DNA of 64,000 nt from Nitrospirillum amazonense (GCF_007828045.1 NZ_VITN01000019.1:1-64000), one strand, 5' to 3'; shown: positions 35,805 through 45,495, numbered from the stretch's first letter. The notes: generated by a model from the letters alone, not told the origin. A program made the numbers and translations.

Positions 35805-35878
35805 GATTTGGCGCCGGGCGCCCCGCTCCCTCGTCGTTCCGGTTCAGAAATGATCCAGGCAACTTAAGGCTTGGTCAA

Positions 35879-36580
35879 TTAGGGCTTCAGGCCCCGGGCG
35901 ATGAAGTCGGCCGCCTCCGCCGCGACCTCCGCCGCCGGGCGGTCGTCGCCCCAGACGGCGTAGCGCTGGCCGATGAAGACACTGACGCCGATCAAGGCCC
36001 AGGCCCGCACCTCCACGTCGCCCTCGCGTATCTCCCCCCGTTTCTTGGCCGACTCCAAATTATTGATATAGCCGTCGGCGAACACCTGATAGTAGCGCCG
36101 GTAGGCATCCTCGGCAACGAACTGCGCCTCCATCACGATGCGGTAGAGGTTGCGGTGGGCGCGCACGAACTCGATGAACGCCTCCAGGCCCAGGCGTTCC
36201 GCCGTCAGCCGGTCGGGCGCGTGGGCCACCCGCTCCGCGATCCAGCGGCGGGTCAGTGCGCCCATGTCCTCCACCAGCGCGCGGAACAGCGATTCCTTGC
36301 TGTCGAAGTAGGTGTAGAAGGTGCCCAGGGCCACGGCGGCGCGCTGGGTGATGCCACTGACCGACGCCTCGTGGAAGCCGCGCTCACCGAATTCCAGGGC
36401 GGCGGCGTCCAGCAGCTTGCGCAGGGTGCGCTTGCCCCGCTCGGTCCGCGGCGTCTTGTCGGCGGCCGCTTCCCCGGGCGCCGCCCCGGTCTCAGGCCCC
36501 TCGCCCACGCCGCCCCGCGTCATGGCATCGGTTTCGCCATCGCCGGCGGCCCGCTTCGCCGCCTCGGGTGAACGCGCCAT
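35879..36580 (-). CDS. TetR-family regulator of the catabolic island
   Basis: A 233-residue TetR. A hydrophilic N-terminal tail of about 45 residues precedes the HTH (RTLRKLLDAAALEFGERGFH, then SVSGITQRAAVALGTFYTYF). The C-terminal domain resembles acyl-CoA-responsive TetRs (RAHRNLYRIVMEAQFVAE). ATG 36580 follows GGGAGG; longer starts run over the operator. A 21-bp palindrome lies just upstream, between this gene and the divergent hydrolase. I infer autoregulation and control of both arms. Confidence 0.87.
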   Translation of the reverse strand: MARSPEAAKRAAGDGETDAMTRGGVGEGPETGAAPGEAAADKTPRTERGKRTLRKLLDAAALEFGERGFHEASVSGITQRAAVALGTFYTYFDSKESLFRALVEDMGALTRRWIAERVAHAPDRLTAERLGLEAFIEFVRAHRNLYRIVMEAQFVAEDAYRRYYQVFADGYINNLESAKKRGEIREGDVEVRAWALIGVSVFIGQRYAVWGDDRPAAEVAAEAADFIARGLKP

Positions 36581-36612
36581 GCCCCAACCTCCCTCTCTCG
36601 CTTTCTCAAACT

Positions 36613-36633
36613 TGAACGTTGACTCAACTTTCA
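36613..36633. promoter_or_regulatory. 21-bp palindromic operator at the divergent TetR/hydrolase promoter
   Basis: A near-perfect palindrome with arms TGAA.GTTGA and TCAAC.TTCA around a central C; only one base pair of ten mismatches. It begins 33 bp upstream of the TetR ATG and ends 80 bp upstream of the hydrolase ATG. It is the clear candidate operator for the TetR protein. Confidence 0.7.
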
Positions 36634-36712
36634 TCTTACGGCAAGCATGACGGCGGGAGGATGATCCGCCGACGCTACCGTCGGTGGATACCACGAAGCG
36701 CGGAAAACACCG

Positions 36713-37576
36713 ATGCACGAACTGGGGCGACAGGCCGGGGCCCGGCCACGCGGGGAAGACTCATGCCCGCTGATACCCGCTGACGGCGGCCTGATGGCCT
36801 ATCGTCTGGCCGGCAAGGGCCGCCCTTTGGTGCTGCTGCACGGCTGGGCCACCCACGGCGGCTTCTTCGCCCCGCAGTTCGCCGACTTGGCCGCGTCGTT
36901 CCAGGTGCTGGCGCCCGACCTGCCCGGCCATGGCGCCACCCCAGCCCCCCACCCGACGGTGCGGCACCAGGCGGATGCGCTGCGTGCGCTGCTGAACGCC
37001 CTGGACCTGCGGGGCGCCATGCTGGTCGGCTGGTCCATGGGGGCCATGGTGGCATGGCGCGCTCTGCTGGATGGTGCCGGGGAGCGGGTGGCCGGCCTGG
37101 TGGTGGTGGATATGAGCCCGCGCCTGGGCAACGACACCGGCTGGCCCTGGGGCCTGCGGGGGGCCGTCCAGGCGCGTGGGCCCCAAGCCGCCCGCTTGCT
37201 GGCCACCGACTGGGCCGCGTTCGCGCCCCGCATCGCCCGGCGCATCTTCGCCGCCGGCAGCCCGCACAACACCGACCTGCGCCGCTGGGTGGAGGGAGAG
37301 GTCGCACGGTGCGATGCCGAAGCCATGGCCGTCCTATGGCTGGATCTGCTGGCCCAGGATTTCCGGACCGACCTGGGCCGGCTGGACCTACCCACGCTGA
37401 TCCTGCGCGGGGGCTTGAGCCAACTCTATCCCGCCGGCACGGCCGACTGGCTGGCGACAGCCCTGCCCCAGGCGCGGCAGGTGACCTTCGCCGCCTCCGG
37501 CCACGCGCCGCACCTGGAGGAGCCGGAACGCTTCAACGAGATCATCACCGGTTTCGCCACCGGCCTGCCGCCCTGA
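36713..37576 (+). CDS. Alpha/beta-hydrolase
   Basis: A 287-residue alpha/beta-hydrolase, probably an esterase or lactonase. The oxyanion segment is LVLLHGWATHGG, the nucleophile Ser108 is in VGWSMGAMVAW, and the catalytic His is in ASGHAPHLEEPE. Its general layout is like BioH or 3-oxoadipate enol-lactonase. It opens the plus-strand arm of the island, followed by a TonB receptor after 78 bp. I infer it hydrolyses the incoming substrate to the acid used by the CoA ligase. Confidence 0.85.
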   Translation: MHELGRQAGARPRGEDSCPLIPADGGLMAYRLAGKGRPLVLLHGWATHGGFFAPQFADLAASFQVLAPDLPGHGATPAPHPTVRHQADALRALLNALDLRGAMLVGWSMGAMVAWRALLDGAGERVAGLVVVDMSPRLGNDTGWPWGLRGAVQARGPQAARLLATDWAAFAPRIARRIFAAGSPHNTDLRRWVEGEVARCDAEAMAVLWLDLLAQDFRTDLGRLDLPTLILRGGLSQLYPAGTADWLATALPQARQVTFAASGHAPHLEEPERFNEIITGFATGLPP

Positions 37577-37654
37577 GGGGTTTGGCAGGGAATGGCGATC
37601 AACAGGCGAAAGAACGGGCCCATGAACAGGGCCATGGACGGGAGGACACAGGGA

Positions 37655-39856
37655 ATGAGCAAGGCTGCACGCTGGTTGTTGGGCGTCTCGGTCGCGGGTC
37701 TGGTGCTGGGGGATGCGGCGTGGGCGCAACAGGCCGCCGACCCCGCCACCGACAGCGACGTGCTGCAAGAGGTGGTGGTGACGGCCCGCCGCCGGGCGGA
37801 GAACTTGAAGGATGTGCCGGTGGCGGTCACCGCCATTTCCGCCGACCAGTTGCAGGCCCAGGGCTCGGTCAACCTGACCGACCTGGAATACAAGTCGCCC
37901 AACACCACGGTGCAGGTGGCGCGCGGTTCCAACTCCACCCTCATCGCCTTCATCCGCGGCGTGGGCCAGCAGGACCCGCTGTGGGGTTTCGAGCCCGGCG
38001 TGGGCCTGTACGTCGACGATGTCTACATCGCCCGCCCCCAAGGGGCCGTGCTGGACATCTACGACGTCAGCCGCATCGAGGTGCTGCGCGGACCACAGGG
38101 CACGCTGTATGGCCGCAACACCATCGGCGGCGCCATCAAGTACGTGACCCGCGACATGACCGATCAGCCCACCGCCAATGCGCGGGTGGAGATCGGCAGC
38201 TATAACGAGCACAACGTCATCCTGTCCGGCAGCACGCCGCTCAGCGAGAAGTTCGCCATCGGCGGCGCCGTGGCCATCTACCGCCACGACGGCTATGGCC
38301 ACAACCTCTACACCGGCGCCGATCAGTACAATAAGGACGTGGTGGCCGGCCGCATCAGCGCGGAATTCAAGCCCACCGAGAAATTCACCATCAAGGTGGC
38401 GGCCGACCAGACCAACGACATGTCCAACGCCAAGAGCGGCCACCGCGAAACGGCGACACCGGCTGGCGCCGCTCCCCTGCCCGACGATTACGACACCATG
38501 GCCGGTGTGGGCGACCACAACTTCGTGACCAACCGCGGCATGTCGCTGACGGCCGAATGGCAGCTGTCGGACCAGTGGCTGCTGAAGGCCATCAGCGCCT
38601 ATCGCGACGGCTACACCCAGACCAACATCGACTTCGACAATCTGCCCCAGCCCTATCTGGACGTGCCCGCCTGGTACAAGGACCACCAGTTCAGCCAGGA
38701 GGTTCAGGCCGTTTACACCGGCGAACGACTGCAGGGCGTGGCCGGCATCTATTACATGGACGCGACCGCCGCTGGCGCCTTCGACACGGATGTGCAGAAC
38801 CTGGGTCTCAGCATCTTGACCTCCGGCTCGGTCAAGACCAAGAGCATCGCCGGCTTCACCGACCTCAGCTACGACATCACCGATGACCTGAAGGTCTCGC
38901 TGGGCGGCCGCTACACCAACGACGACAAGACCGGCAGCGTCTATCGCGCCTATTACCTGGGCATCCGCAGCCCCATGTTCGGTGGCAGGCAGCAGGCGCC
39001 CTTCTCCATCCGCACCAACTACACCAACGATCGCAGCTTCGGCGAATTCACGCCGCGCGCCAGCGTCAGCTACAAGCTGACGCCGGACGTGACGGGCTAT
39101 GTCTCCTATTCCAAGGGCTTCAAGTCCGGCGGCTTCGACATGCGCGGCGACGCCGTGCTGACCCCCGACACGGTCAAGGGCTATAACCCCGAGACGGTCA
39201 ACAGCTATGAGGTGGGCCTGAAGGGGGACTATCTGGACCGGCGCCTGACCCTGAACCTGGCCGGCTTCTACGCCGACTACAGCGGCCAGCAGGTGACGAC
39301 CCAGGTGCCCACCGCCACCGGCATCGCCAGCTTCGTCGATAACGCCGGCGCCAGCCATATCTACGGCCTGGAGTTCGAAGCCGTGGCCAAGCTCACCCGC
39401 CAGCTGACCGCCCAGGCCAATGTCGGCTACACCCTGGCGCAGTTCGACAAGTTCCTGTCCTACGACCTGACCAGCAGGCAGTACGTGGACGTGGCCAACA
39501 CCCGGGGCTTCCAGAACACGCCCAAATGGACCACCGGTTTCACCCTGTCCTACCTGCTGCCCTTCGATGACAAGAGCACCCTGAATTCCTCGGCCAGCGT
39601 GTCCTATCGCAGCTTCACCCAGTTGTACGATACCGCCAGCATCCTGGACCAGCCGGGCTACACCTTGCTGGACCTCAACTTCATCTGGACCTCCGCCGAC
39701 GACCATTGGCAGGTGGGCCTGCATGCCAAGAACCTGACGGACGAACGGTACCGCGTGGGCGGCTATCCCTTCGGCGGTGCCACCTACGCCAATTCCTTCG
39801 CGGCCTATTACGGCCCGCCGCGCACCATCACCGGCACCATCGGCCTGCATTTCTGA
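37655..39856 (+). CDS. TonB-dependent outer-membrane receptor
   Basis: A 733-residue receptor. The signal peptide MSKAARWLLGVSVAGLVLG ends AWAQQ. Then come a TonB-box-like LQEVVVTARRRAENL, a plug domain (DVPVAVTAIS, YGRNTIGGAIKYVTRD), and a 22-strand beta-barrel ending TITGTIGLHF with the terminal Phe. ATG 37655 has GGAGG about 11 nt upstream; the frame opens at 37592. The type is the sphingomonad/Rhodospirillales receptor used for diverse organic substrates rather than classical siderophores. It is followed by an MFS carrier for inner-membrane transport. Confidence 0.93.
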   Translation: MSKAARWLLGVSVAGLVLGDAAWAQQAADPATDSDVLQEVVVTARRRAENLKDVPVAVTAISADQLQAQGSVNLTDLEYKSPNTTVQVARGSNSTLIAFIRGVGQQDPLWGFEPGVGLYVDDVYIARPQGAVLDIYDVSRIEVLRGPQGTLYGRNTIGGAIKYVTRDMTDQPTANARVEIGSYNEHNVILSGSTPLSEKFAIGGAVAIYRHDGYGHNLYTGADQYNKDVVAGRISAEFKPTEKFTIKVAADQTNDMSNAKSGHRETATPAGAAPLPDDYDTMAGVGDHNFVTNRGMSLTAEWQLSDQWLLKAISAYRDGYTQTNIDFDNLPQPYLDVPAWYKDHQFSQEVQAVYTGERLQGVAGIYYMDATAAGAFDTDVQNLGLSILTSGSVKTKSIAGFTDLSYDITDDLKVSLGGRYTNDDKTGSVYRAYYLGIRSPMFGGRQQAPFSIRTNYTNDRSFGEFTPRASVSYKLTPDVTGYVSYSKGFKSGGFDMRGDAVLTPDTVKGYNPETVNSYEVGLKGDYLDRRLTLNLAGFYADYSGQQVTTQVPTATGIASFVDNAGASHIYGLEFEAVAKLTRQLTAQANVGYTLAQFDKFLSYDLTSRQYVDVANTRGFQNTPKWTTGFTLSYLLPFDDKSTLNSSASVSYRSFTQLYDTASILDQPGYTLLDLNFIWTSADDHWQVGLHAKNLTDERYRVGGYPFGGATYANSFAAYYGPPRTITGTIGLHF

Positions 39857-39876
39857 TAACGGTCCGTTCGGGCCCC

Positions 39877-39912
39877 AAGCGGGCGGATCCAGATCAGCGG
39901 TTCCGCCCGCTT
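39877..39912 (+). terminator. Intergenic hairpin between TonB receptor and MFS genes
   Basis: A perfect 11-bp stem (AAGCGGGCGGA against TCCGCCCGCTT) around a 14-nt loop, 20 bp after the receptor stop and 30 bp before the MFS ATG. There is no T-run, so it is more likely an mRNA-processing or attenuation hairpin than a full terminator. Confidence 0.55.
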
Positions 39913-39942
39913 CCCCATGCTAGAGATCAGCCAGGTTCACCC

Positions 39943-41253
39943 ATGAGCGAGCGCACGATGACCGAGACCGCCCCACCTCCGCCACAGGTTCTGAGCCCGA
40001 CCCTGGTGCGGCCGGGATATCGCGTCCTGGTGATGGCGGCGCTGTTCGTCGTCTACACCCTGAACTTCGTGGACCGGCAGATCCTCAGCATCCTGGCCGT
40101 GCCCATCAAGACGGAACTGGGACTGACCGATACGCAGCTGGGCTGGCTGGGCGGGCCGGCCTTCGCCCTGTTCTACACCTTCCTCGCCATCCCCATCGCC
40201 CGCCTGGCCGACCGCATGAGCCGGGTGCGCATCATGGCGGTGTCGCTGGCGCTGTGGAGCGGCTTCACCGCGCTGACCGGCCAGGTGGGCCTGTTCTGGC
40301 AACTGTTCCTGTGCCGCATGGGCGTGGGCGTGGGGGAGGCCGGCGGCGTGGCCCCCGCCTATTCCCTGATCAGCGACTATTTCCCCAAGCACCAGCGGGC
40401 CCGCGCCCTGGCCGTCTATTCCTTCGGCATTCCCTTCGGCAGCGCCCTGGGCATCCTGCTGGGCGGCTACATCGCCACGGCCGTGAACTGGCGCCTGGCC
40501 TTCACCGTCTGCGGCATCGCCGGCCTGGTCATGACGCCCATCTTCCTGATCTGCGTGCGCGAGCCGGCGCGCGGCGCGTTCGATGCCGTGAAGAACGCGG
40601 CCGCGCCGGTGCCGCTGCGGGCCGTGCTGTCCATCCTGGGCACCAAGCCGTCGTTCTGGCTGTTGTCGGCCGGTGCCGCCTCCTGCTCCGTCCTGGGGTA
40701 TGGGCTAGCGTTCTGGATGCCGGCCTTCCTGGCACGCGTGCATGGCATGGCGCTGAAGGACGTCTCGCTGTTGCTGGGCGTCGGTAGCCTGGTGGCCGGC
40801 ACGCTGGGCATCTGGGCCGGCGGCGCCCTGGCCGACCGGCTGGGCGGCGCGAGGAAGGCCGCCTACCCGCTGGTGCCGGCCGCGGCCTTCCTGGTGGCGG
40901 TGCCGCTCTACGCCCTGGGCTTCCTGGCCCGGGAGCTGTGGCTGGTGGCGGCGCTATGCACCCTGCCCCTGGCTCTGGGGCTGGCCTGGCTGGGCCCCGT
41001 TGTCGCCGCCGTACAGCACGTGGTGCCGCCGGCCATGCGGGCCACGGCCTCGGCCATCTTCCTATTCATCAACAATTTGGTGGGCATCGGCTTCGGCATC
41101 TTCTTCTTCGGCCGCCTGTCCGACTTCCTGGCCCCCCGCTTCGGCGCGGAGGCCCTGCGCTATTCCATGCTGATCGGCCTGGGCTTCTACCTGCTGAGCG
41201 CCCTGTTCTTCATCCTTTCCAGCCGCCGCCTGGAACGGGATTGGGAGGGGTGA
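39943..41253 (+). CDS. MFS transporter, spinster-like
   Basis: A 436-residue carrier with about twelve transmembrane segments. The N-terminus has YTLNFVDRQILSILAVPIK, TDTQLGWLGGPAFALFY and the A-motif RLADRMSRVR, followed by GVGEAGGVAPAYSLISDYFP. It is related to the carrier at 11129 but clearly distinct. As last gene of the plus-strand arm it probably imports the compound delivered by the TonB receptor. Confidence 0.9.
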   Translation: MSERTMTETAPPPPQVLSPTLVRPGYRVLVMAALFVVYTLNFVDRQILSILAVPIKTELGLTDTQLGWLGGPAFALFYTFLAIPIARLADRMSRVRIMAVSLALWSGFTALTGQVGLFWQLFLCRMGVGVGEAGGVAPAYSLISDYFPKHQRARALAVYSFGIPFGSALGILLGGYIATAVNWRLAFTVCGIAGLVMTPIFLICVREPARGAFDAVKNAAAPVPLRAVLSILGTKPSFWLLSAGAASCSVLGYGLAFWMPAFLARVHGMALKDVSLLLGVGSLVAGTLGIWAGGALADRLGGARKAAYPLVPAAAFLVAVPLYALGFLARELWLVAALCTLPLALGLAWLGPVVAAVQHVVPPAMRATASAIFLFINNLVGIGFGIFFFGRLSDFLAPRFGAEALRYSMLIGLGFYLLSALFFILSSRRLERDWEG

Positions 41254-41312
41254 GCGTTGAAGCCAGGCCATTTACCCTTTACGGTAGAGGCTTGGTATCC
41301 GGGAGAGTTGAA

Positions 41313-41561
41313 ATGGCGTCGGAATTGATTGTGACGTCCGAAGGCCAAGTAGTCTTGCCAGATGAAGTCCTGGCTCATCTGGGTGTGCGCGGACCAGTCA
41401 CATTGGTCGTCGATTTGCTGCCGGAGGGCCGTATTCAGCTTCATGCGAAGCGTGGGCTGTCAATCACCGACCTGTTCGGTTCTCTGCGGCGGCCAGGTCA
41501 GCGGACGATCTCCATTGATGAGATAAACGAGGCGACAGCAGCGGGTTGGGCCGGGCAATAG
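41313..41561 (+). CDS. AbrB/MazE/SpoVT-family antitoxin-like protein
   Basis: An 82-residue protein with a swapped-hairpin DNA-binding domain: SELIVTSEGQVVLPDEVLAH then LGVRGPVTLVVDLLPEGRIQ. The tail ITDLFGSLRRPGQ is typical of VapB-like antitoxins. GGGAGAG precedes the ATG. No PIN-domain toxin follows; the next gene is on the opposite strand beyond a terminator. It is either an orphan antitoxin or a stand-alone regulator. Confidence 0.8.
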   Translation: MASELIVTSEGQVVLPDEVLAHLGVRGPVTLVVDLLPEGRIQLHAKRGLSITDLFGSLRRPGQRTISIDEINEATAAGWAGQ

Positions 41562-41564
41562 GAA

Positions 41565-41597
41565 AAGGGGGCGGGAACGCTGCCGAACCCGCCCTTA
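41565..41597. terminator. Bidirectional terminator between antitoxin and permease genes
   Basis: Stem GGGCGGG/CCCGCCC with AA before and TT after, 12-nt loop. It begins 4 bp after the antitoxin stop and ends 18 bp before the permease stop. Confidence 0.75.
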
Positions 41598-41614
41598 TCC
41601 TGTCCGCCGGCTGA

Positions 41615-43078
41615 TCACTCCGCCAGTTGCGCCTCACGCTGGCGGGCGGAGTTGCGCATGCCGTAGAGGAAGTAGATGGCCAGGCCCAGCAGGCTCCACG
41701 CGCCGAAGCGGATCCAGTTGCTGAGGCCCAGCGAGATCATCAGCGCCACGCAGATCACGGCGCCGGTGACGGCCACCACCGGCAGGTAGGGCACGCGAAA
41801 GGGGCGCGGGCGGTGCGGGTCGCGCACGCGCAGCACCAGGGTGGCGACGCAGACCAGGGCGAAGGCCATGAGCGTGCCCAGGGACACCAGGTCGCCCAGC
41901 ACGTCCAGGGGGGCGATACCGCCGATGATGGCGGCCACCAGCGTCACCCACAGCGTCGCCTGCCAGGGCACATGGTGTTCCGGGTTGACCGAGGCGAATG
42001 ACGGCGGCATCAGGCCGTCGCGCGCCATGGCGTAGAAGATGCGGATCTGGCCGTAGTTGCAGATGAGGATGGCGGAGCCCAGGCCCAGGATGGCGGCCAG
42101 GTTGATGATCATGCCCAGCCAGGCCAGGGACGGGCCGGCGTTCTTGATGGCGATGAAGATGGCCTCGGGCGCGTCCAGCATGGTGTAGGGCGCCAGGCCG
42201 GTCATGATCAGGCCCACCACCACATACAGCGTCACGCAGACGGCCAGGCCGCCCAGGATGCCGCGCGGCACCGTGCGCTGGGGCGACCGCGCCTCCTGCG
42301 CCGCGGTGGAGACCGCGTCAAAGCCGATATAGGCGAAGAACAGGGTGCCGGCGGCGCGGAACACCCCGGACCAGCCGAAGGTGCCGTCGCCCGTGTTCTC
42401 GGGAATGAAGGGATGCCAGTTGGCGGTATCGACGTAGAAGATGCCCACCACCGCGAACAGCACCATGGCGCCCACCTTGATGGCCACGGAGATGTTGTTG
42501 AAGCGCGCGGTTTCCTTGATGCCCAGGCTGAGGATCACGCCGCACAGGGCGATGATGAACACGGCCGGCCCGTTGATGAAGGCGCCGGTCCATTCAAAGC
42601 CCTTCTCATCCGAGTAGGACAAGGGGGCCGATGCCAGGTTGGTGGGCAGGTGCACCCCCCATTGCCCGAGGAAGGCGTTGAGATAGCCGGAAAAGCCCAC
42701 GGCCACGGCCGACCCGCTGATCATATATTCCAGCACCAGGTTCCAGCCGACCAGCCAGGCCACGATTTCACCCAGCGTGGCATAGGTGTAGCTGTAGGCG
42801 CTGCCCGCGACGGGGATGACGGTGGCCAGTTCGGCGAAGCACAGCCCGGCGAACAGGCAGGCCAGCGCGGCGAAGGCGAAGGAGAGGGCGACCGCCGGCC
42901 CCGCATGGGTGGCGGCCTGCGATCCGGTCATGACGAAGATGCCGGCCCCCACCGTGCACCCCACGCCCGCCAGGATCAGGTCCAGCGTGCCCAGGCCGCG
43001 CGTCAGCTTCGCGACCCCGTGCTTCCCCTCGCCGGCCGCGATGAGCGCATCGACCGGCTTGACCGTCCACAACCCCAT
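41615..43078 (-). CDS. APC-family amino acid permease
   Basis: A 487-residue inner-membrane permease with about twelve helices. The first helix contains LAGVGCTVGAGIFVMTGSQA, the APC substrate-binding glycines, and later FFAYIGFDAVSTAAQEARSP is a hallmark of the cationic amino acid transporter branch. It lies downstream of hutG-hutH-gntR on the same strand, so histidine uptake is a plausible inference. It ends at a shared bidirectional terminator. Confidence 0.88.
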   Translation of the reverse strand: MGLWTVKPVDALIAAGEGKHGVAKLTRGLGTLDLILAGVGCTVGAGIFVMTGSQAATHAGPAVALSFAFAALACLFAGLCFAELATVIPVAGSAYSYTYATLGEIVAWLVGWNLVLEYMISGSAVAVGFSGYLNAFLGQWGVHLPTNLASAPLSYSDEKGFEWTGAFINGPAVFIIALCGVILSLGIKETARFNNISVAIKVGAMVLFAVVGIFYVDTANWHPFIPENTGDGTFGWSGVFRAAGTLFFAYIGFDAVSTAAQEARSPQRTVPRGILGGLAVCVTLYVVVGLIMTGLAPYTMLDAPEAIFIAIKNAGPSLAWLGMIINLAAILGLGSAILICNYGQIRIFYAMARDGLMPPSFASVNPEHHVPWQATLWVTLVAAIIGGIAPLDVLGDLVSLGTLMAFALVCVATLVLRVRDPHRPRPFRVPYLPVVAVTGAVICVALMISLGLSNWIRFGAWSLLGLAIYFLYGMRNSARQREAQLAE

Positions 43079-43208
43079 ACCCGTCCCTTTCCCCGTTCAC
43101 GCCACCAGGTGGGCCGCACGTCCGGGGCCCTGTCCTATCCGTTATTCCCGTCCTAGCACGTTCCGGCATGCCCCGTCCCAGCCCGGGCCCCGGACGCGAT
43201 CAAATTTT

Positions 43209-43889
43209 TCAGTCCACGCCATCCTCTTCCGGCGAGGGGTACTGGCGCAGCACCGCCTCGACGACGAAATTCTGGCCGGTATAGACATGCTCGTACAATA
43301 GCTGGGCCGCCTTCTCGCCATCGCCGGCGATCAGGGCGGCCAGCACCGGCTGGCTGCCGGCCCGGTAGGCCGCCGCGCCTTCGGACTGGGGGATGCCCAT
43401 GAACAGGGGGCGCTGCCCGCGCTCGTACAGGTTCCGCAGGATCTGGTGCAGGCGTGGGTTGCCCGACGCCTCGGCGATGGTCTCGTGGAAATCCTGGTCG
43501 GCCTCCAGGATCTTGCGGTGCTGGTCGGGGTCGTCCGGTTCCACCGTTATGGTGGTGGCGCGCACCAGCCGGCGGACATGCGCCGTGGTCAGCCGCCCCG
43601 CCGCCAACCGCCCGGCCATGGGCTCCAACGCCAGGCGGATCTGGAAGCAGTGCATGATATCTTCGGGCGTGATGGGCGCCACGGTGAAGCCGCTGCGCGC
43701 CCGCGCCGCCATCAGCCCCTCCTGGCACAGACGGGCCAGCGCCGTGCGCACCGGCGCCTTGCCAAACCCCAGCCGCTCGGCCAGCAAAGCCTCGCTGACC
43801 CGCTGCCCCGGCGTCAGGCGGCAGAGCATGATGTCGGCGCGCAGGGCCTGGTAGGCCCGTTCGCTCAGGCGTTCCTCGGTGGTGGTCAA
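43209..43889 (-). CDS. GntR-family (FCD) transcriptional regulator
   Basis: A 226-residue regulator. Winged helix: RAYQALRADIMLCRLTPGQR then VSEALLAERLGFGKAPVRTA. The FCD ligand domain follows, with metal-binding His/Asp candidates in ADQDFHETIAEASGN. It sits between hutH and the permease on the same strand, 43 bp after hutH. It may take the place of HutC as operon regulator, though HutC belongs to a different GntR subfamily. Confidence 0.88.
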   Translation of the reverse strand: MTTTEERLSERAYQALRADIMLCRLTPGQRVSEALLAERLGFGKAPVRTALARLCQEGLMAARARSGFTVAPITPEDIMHCFQIRLALEPMAGRLAAGRLTTAHVRRLVRATTITVEPDDPDQHRKILEADQDFHETIAEASGNPRLHQILRNLYERGQRPLFMGIPQSEGAAAYRAGSQPVLAALIAGDGEKAAQLLYEHVYTGQNFVVEAVLRQYPSPEEDGVD

Positions 43890-43932
43890 GGCCCGTTCCC
43901 CTCCCGCTCATACCGCTTTAATGTCACCCCCC

Positions 43933-45450
43933 TTACGCGAACTCCAACCCCGCGCCCAGGTCCCCGTTCACCACCAGGGCCTTGGCGGCGGCGATGTCGG
44001 GGGCGAAGTAGCGGTCCTGGTCGTAGGCCGGGACCACGGCGCGCAGCTTGGCCCTGGCCGCCTCCAGCGCCTCGGAGGTCTTCAGCGGCCGGTGGAATTC
44101 CAGGCCCTGGATGGCGGCCAGCGCCTCGATGCCGACGATGCCGGCGGCGTTGTCGGCCATGTCGATCAGGCGGCGGGCCGCCCAGGTGGCCATGGAGACG
44201 TGGTCCTCCTGGTTGGCGGAGGTGGGGATGCTGTCCACCGAGGCCGGATGGGCCAGGCCCTTGTTCTCGCTGGCCAGGGCCGCCGCCGTGACATGGGCGA
44301 TCATGAAGCCGGAATTGATGCCGCCATCCTTGACCAGGAAGGCCGGCAGGCCGCCGTTGTGGTGCGGATCCACCAGCATGGCGATACGGCGTTCCGACAG
44401 GTTGCCGATCTCGGCCAGCGCCAGGGCGATCTGGTCGGCGGCGAAGGCCACCGGCTCGGCATGGAAGTTGCCGCCGGACAGGATGTCGCCGGTGTCGGGG
44501 AAGACCAGGGGGTTGTCGGTGACGGCGTTGGCCTCGATCAACAGCGTGCCCGCCGCCATGCGCAACTGGTCCAGGCAGGCGCCCATGACCTGCGGCTGGC
44601 AACGCAGGCAATAGGGGTCCTGCACCCGCTCGCAATCCAGGTGGCTGGCGCGCACGGCGCTGCCGTCCAGCAGGCGGCGATAGGCGGCGGCGGTGTCGAT
44701 CTGGCCCTTTTGCCCGCGCAGCGCGTGGATGCGGGCGTCGAACGGCGTGTCGGACCCACGGGCCGCGTCCACCGACAGGGCGCCGGTGGTCAGCGCCGCC
44801 TGGAACACCCGCTCCGCCGCGAACAGCCCATTCAGGGCCAGGGCGGTGGAGACCTGGGTACCGTTCAGCAGGGCCAGGCCTTCCTTGGGGCCCAGCTCCA
44901 TGGGCTCCAGCCCCGCCCGCTTGATGCCGTCGGTGGCGGGTAGGATCTGGCCGTCCACCCGCACCTCGCCCACGCCCAGCAGCGGCGCCACCAGGTGGGC
45001 CAGCGGCGCCAGGTCGCCCGAGGCGCCGACGGAGCCCTTGGACGGGATGCACGGGTAGACACCGTGGTTGGCCAAAGCCACCAGCGCGCGGATGACGCTG
45101 CCGCGCACGCCGGAGTAGCCGCGCGCCAGGCTGGAAATCTTCAGCACCAGGATCAGGCGGACGATGGCGTCGTCCAGCAGCGGGCCGGTGCCCACCGCGT
45201 GACTCAGCACCAGATTGCGCTGCAGTTGCGACAGCTGGTCGTTGCCGATGCGGGTCTTGGCCAGCAGGCCGAAGCCGGTGTTGATGCCATAGGCCGTGCG
45301 GCCGGCGGCCATGACGGCGTCCACCGTGGCGGCGGATTTTTCCGCATTCGCCAGGGTGGCGTCATCCACCACCAGGTGGACGGGGCCCGCCAGGGTGGCG
45401 CGCAGGTCAGCCAGGGTCAGGCGGCCGGGGATTAGGGTAAAAGTGTGCAT
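43933..45450 (-). CDS. hutH: Histidine ammonia-lyase
   Basis: A 505-residue lyase converting L-histidine to urocanate and ammonia. The MIO-forming Ala-Ser-Gly is at residues 143-145 in [15 protein letters not shown]. Other landmarks are [30 protein letters not shown] and [16 protein letters not shown] 45450 is chosen over 45477 because it matches the family start. It follows hutG by 45 bp. The next enzyme, urocanase (hutU), and hutI/hutF are not in the window. Confidence 0.95.
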   Translation of the reverse strand: MHTFTLIPGRLTLADLRATLAGPVHLVVDDATLANAEKSAATVDAVMAAGRTAYGINTGFGLLAKTRIGNDQLSQLQRNLVLSHAVGTGPLLDDAIVRLILVLKISSLARGYSGVRGSVIRALVALANHGVYPCIPSKGSVGASGDLAPLAHLVAPLLGVGEVRVDGQILPATDGIKRAGLEPMELGPKEGLALLNGTQVSTALALNGLFAAERVFQAALTTGALSVDAARGSDTPFDARIHALRGQKGQIDTAAAYRRLLDGSAVRASHLDCERVQDPYCLRCQPQVMGACLDQLRMAAGTLLIEANAVTDNPLVFPDTGDILSGGNFHAEPVAFAADQIALALAEIGNLSERRIAMLVDPHHNGGLPAFLVKDGGINSGFMIAHVTAAALASENKGLAHPASVDSIPTSANQEDHVSMATWAARRLIDMADNAAGIVGIEALAAIQGLEFHRPLKTSEALEAARAKLRAVVPAYDQDRYFAPDIAAAKALVVNGDLGAGLEFA

Positions 45451-45495
45451 GGCACGGGAACTCCCGAGGAAAAACAATATGCTGTGAGGCTATCT

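Noticed and set aside
37388-39850. An 820-codon minus-strand open frame opposite the TonB receptor
   Set aside because: It is a mirror frame produced by high GC3 of the receptor gene; composition is Gly/Val/His/Ala-rich without any domain, and the receptor frame is unambiguous.
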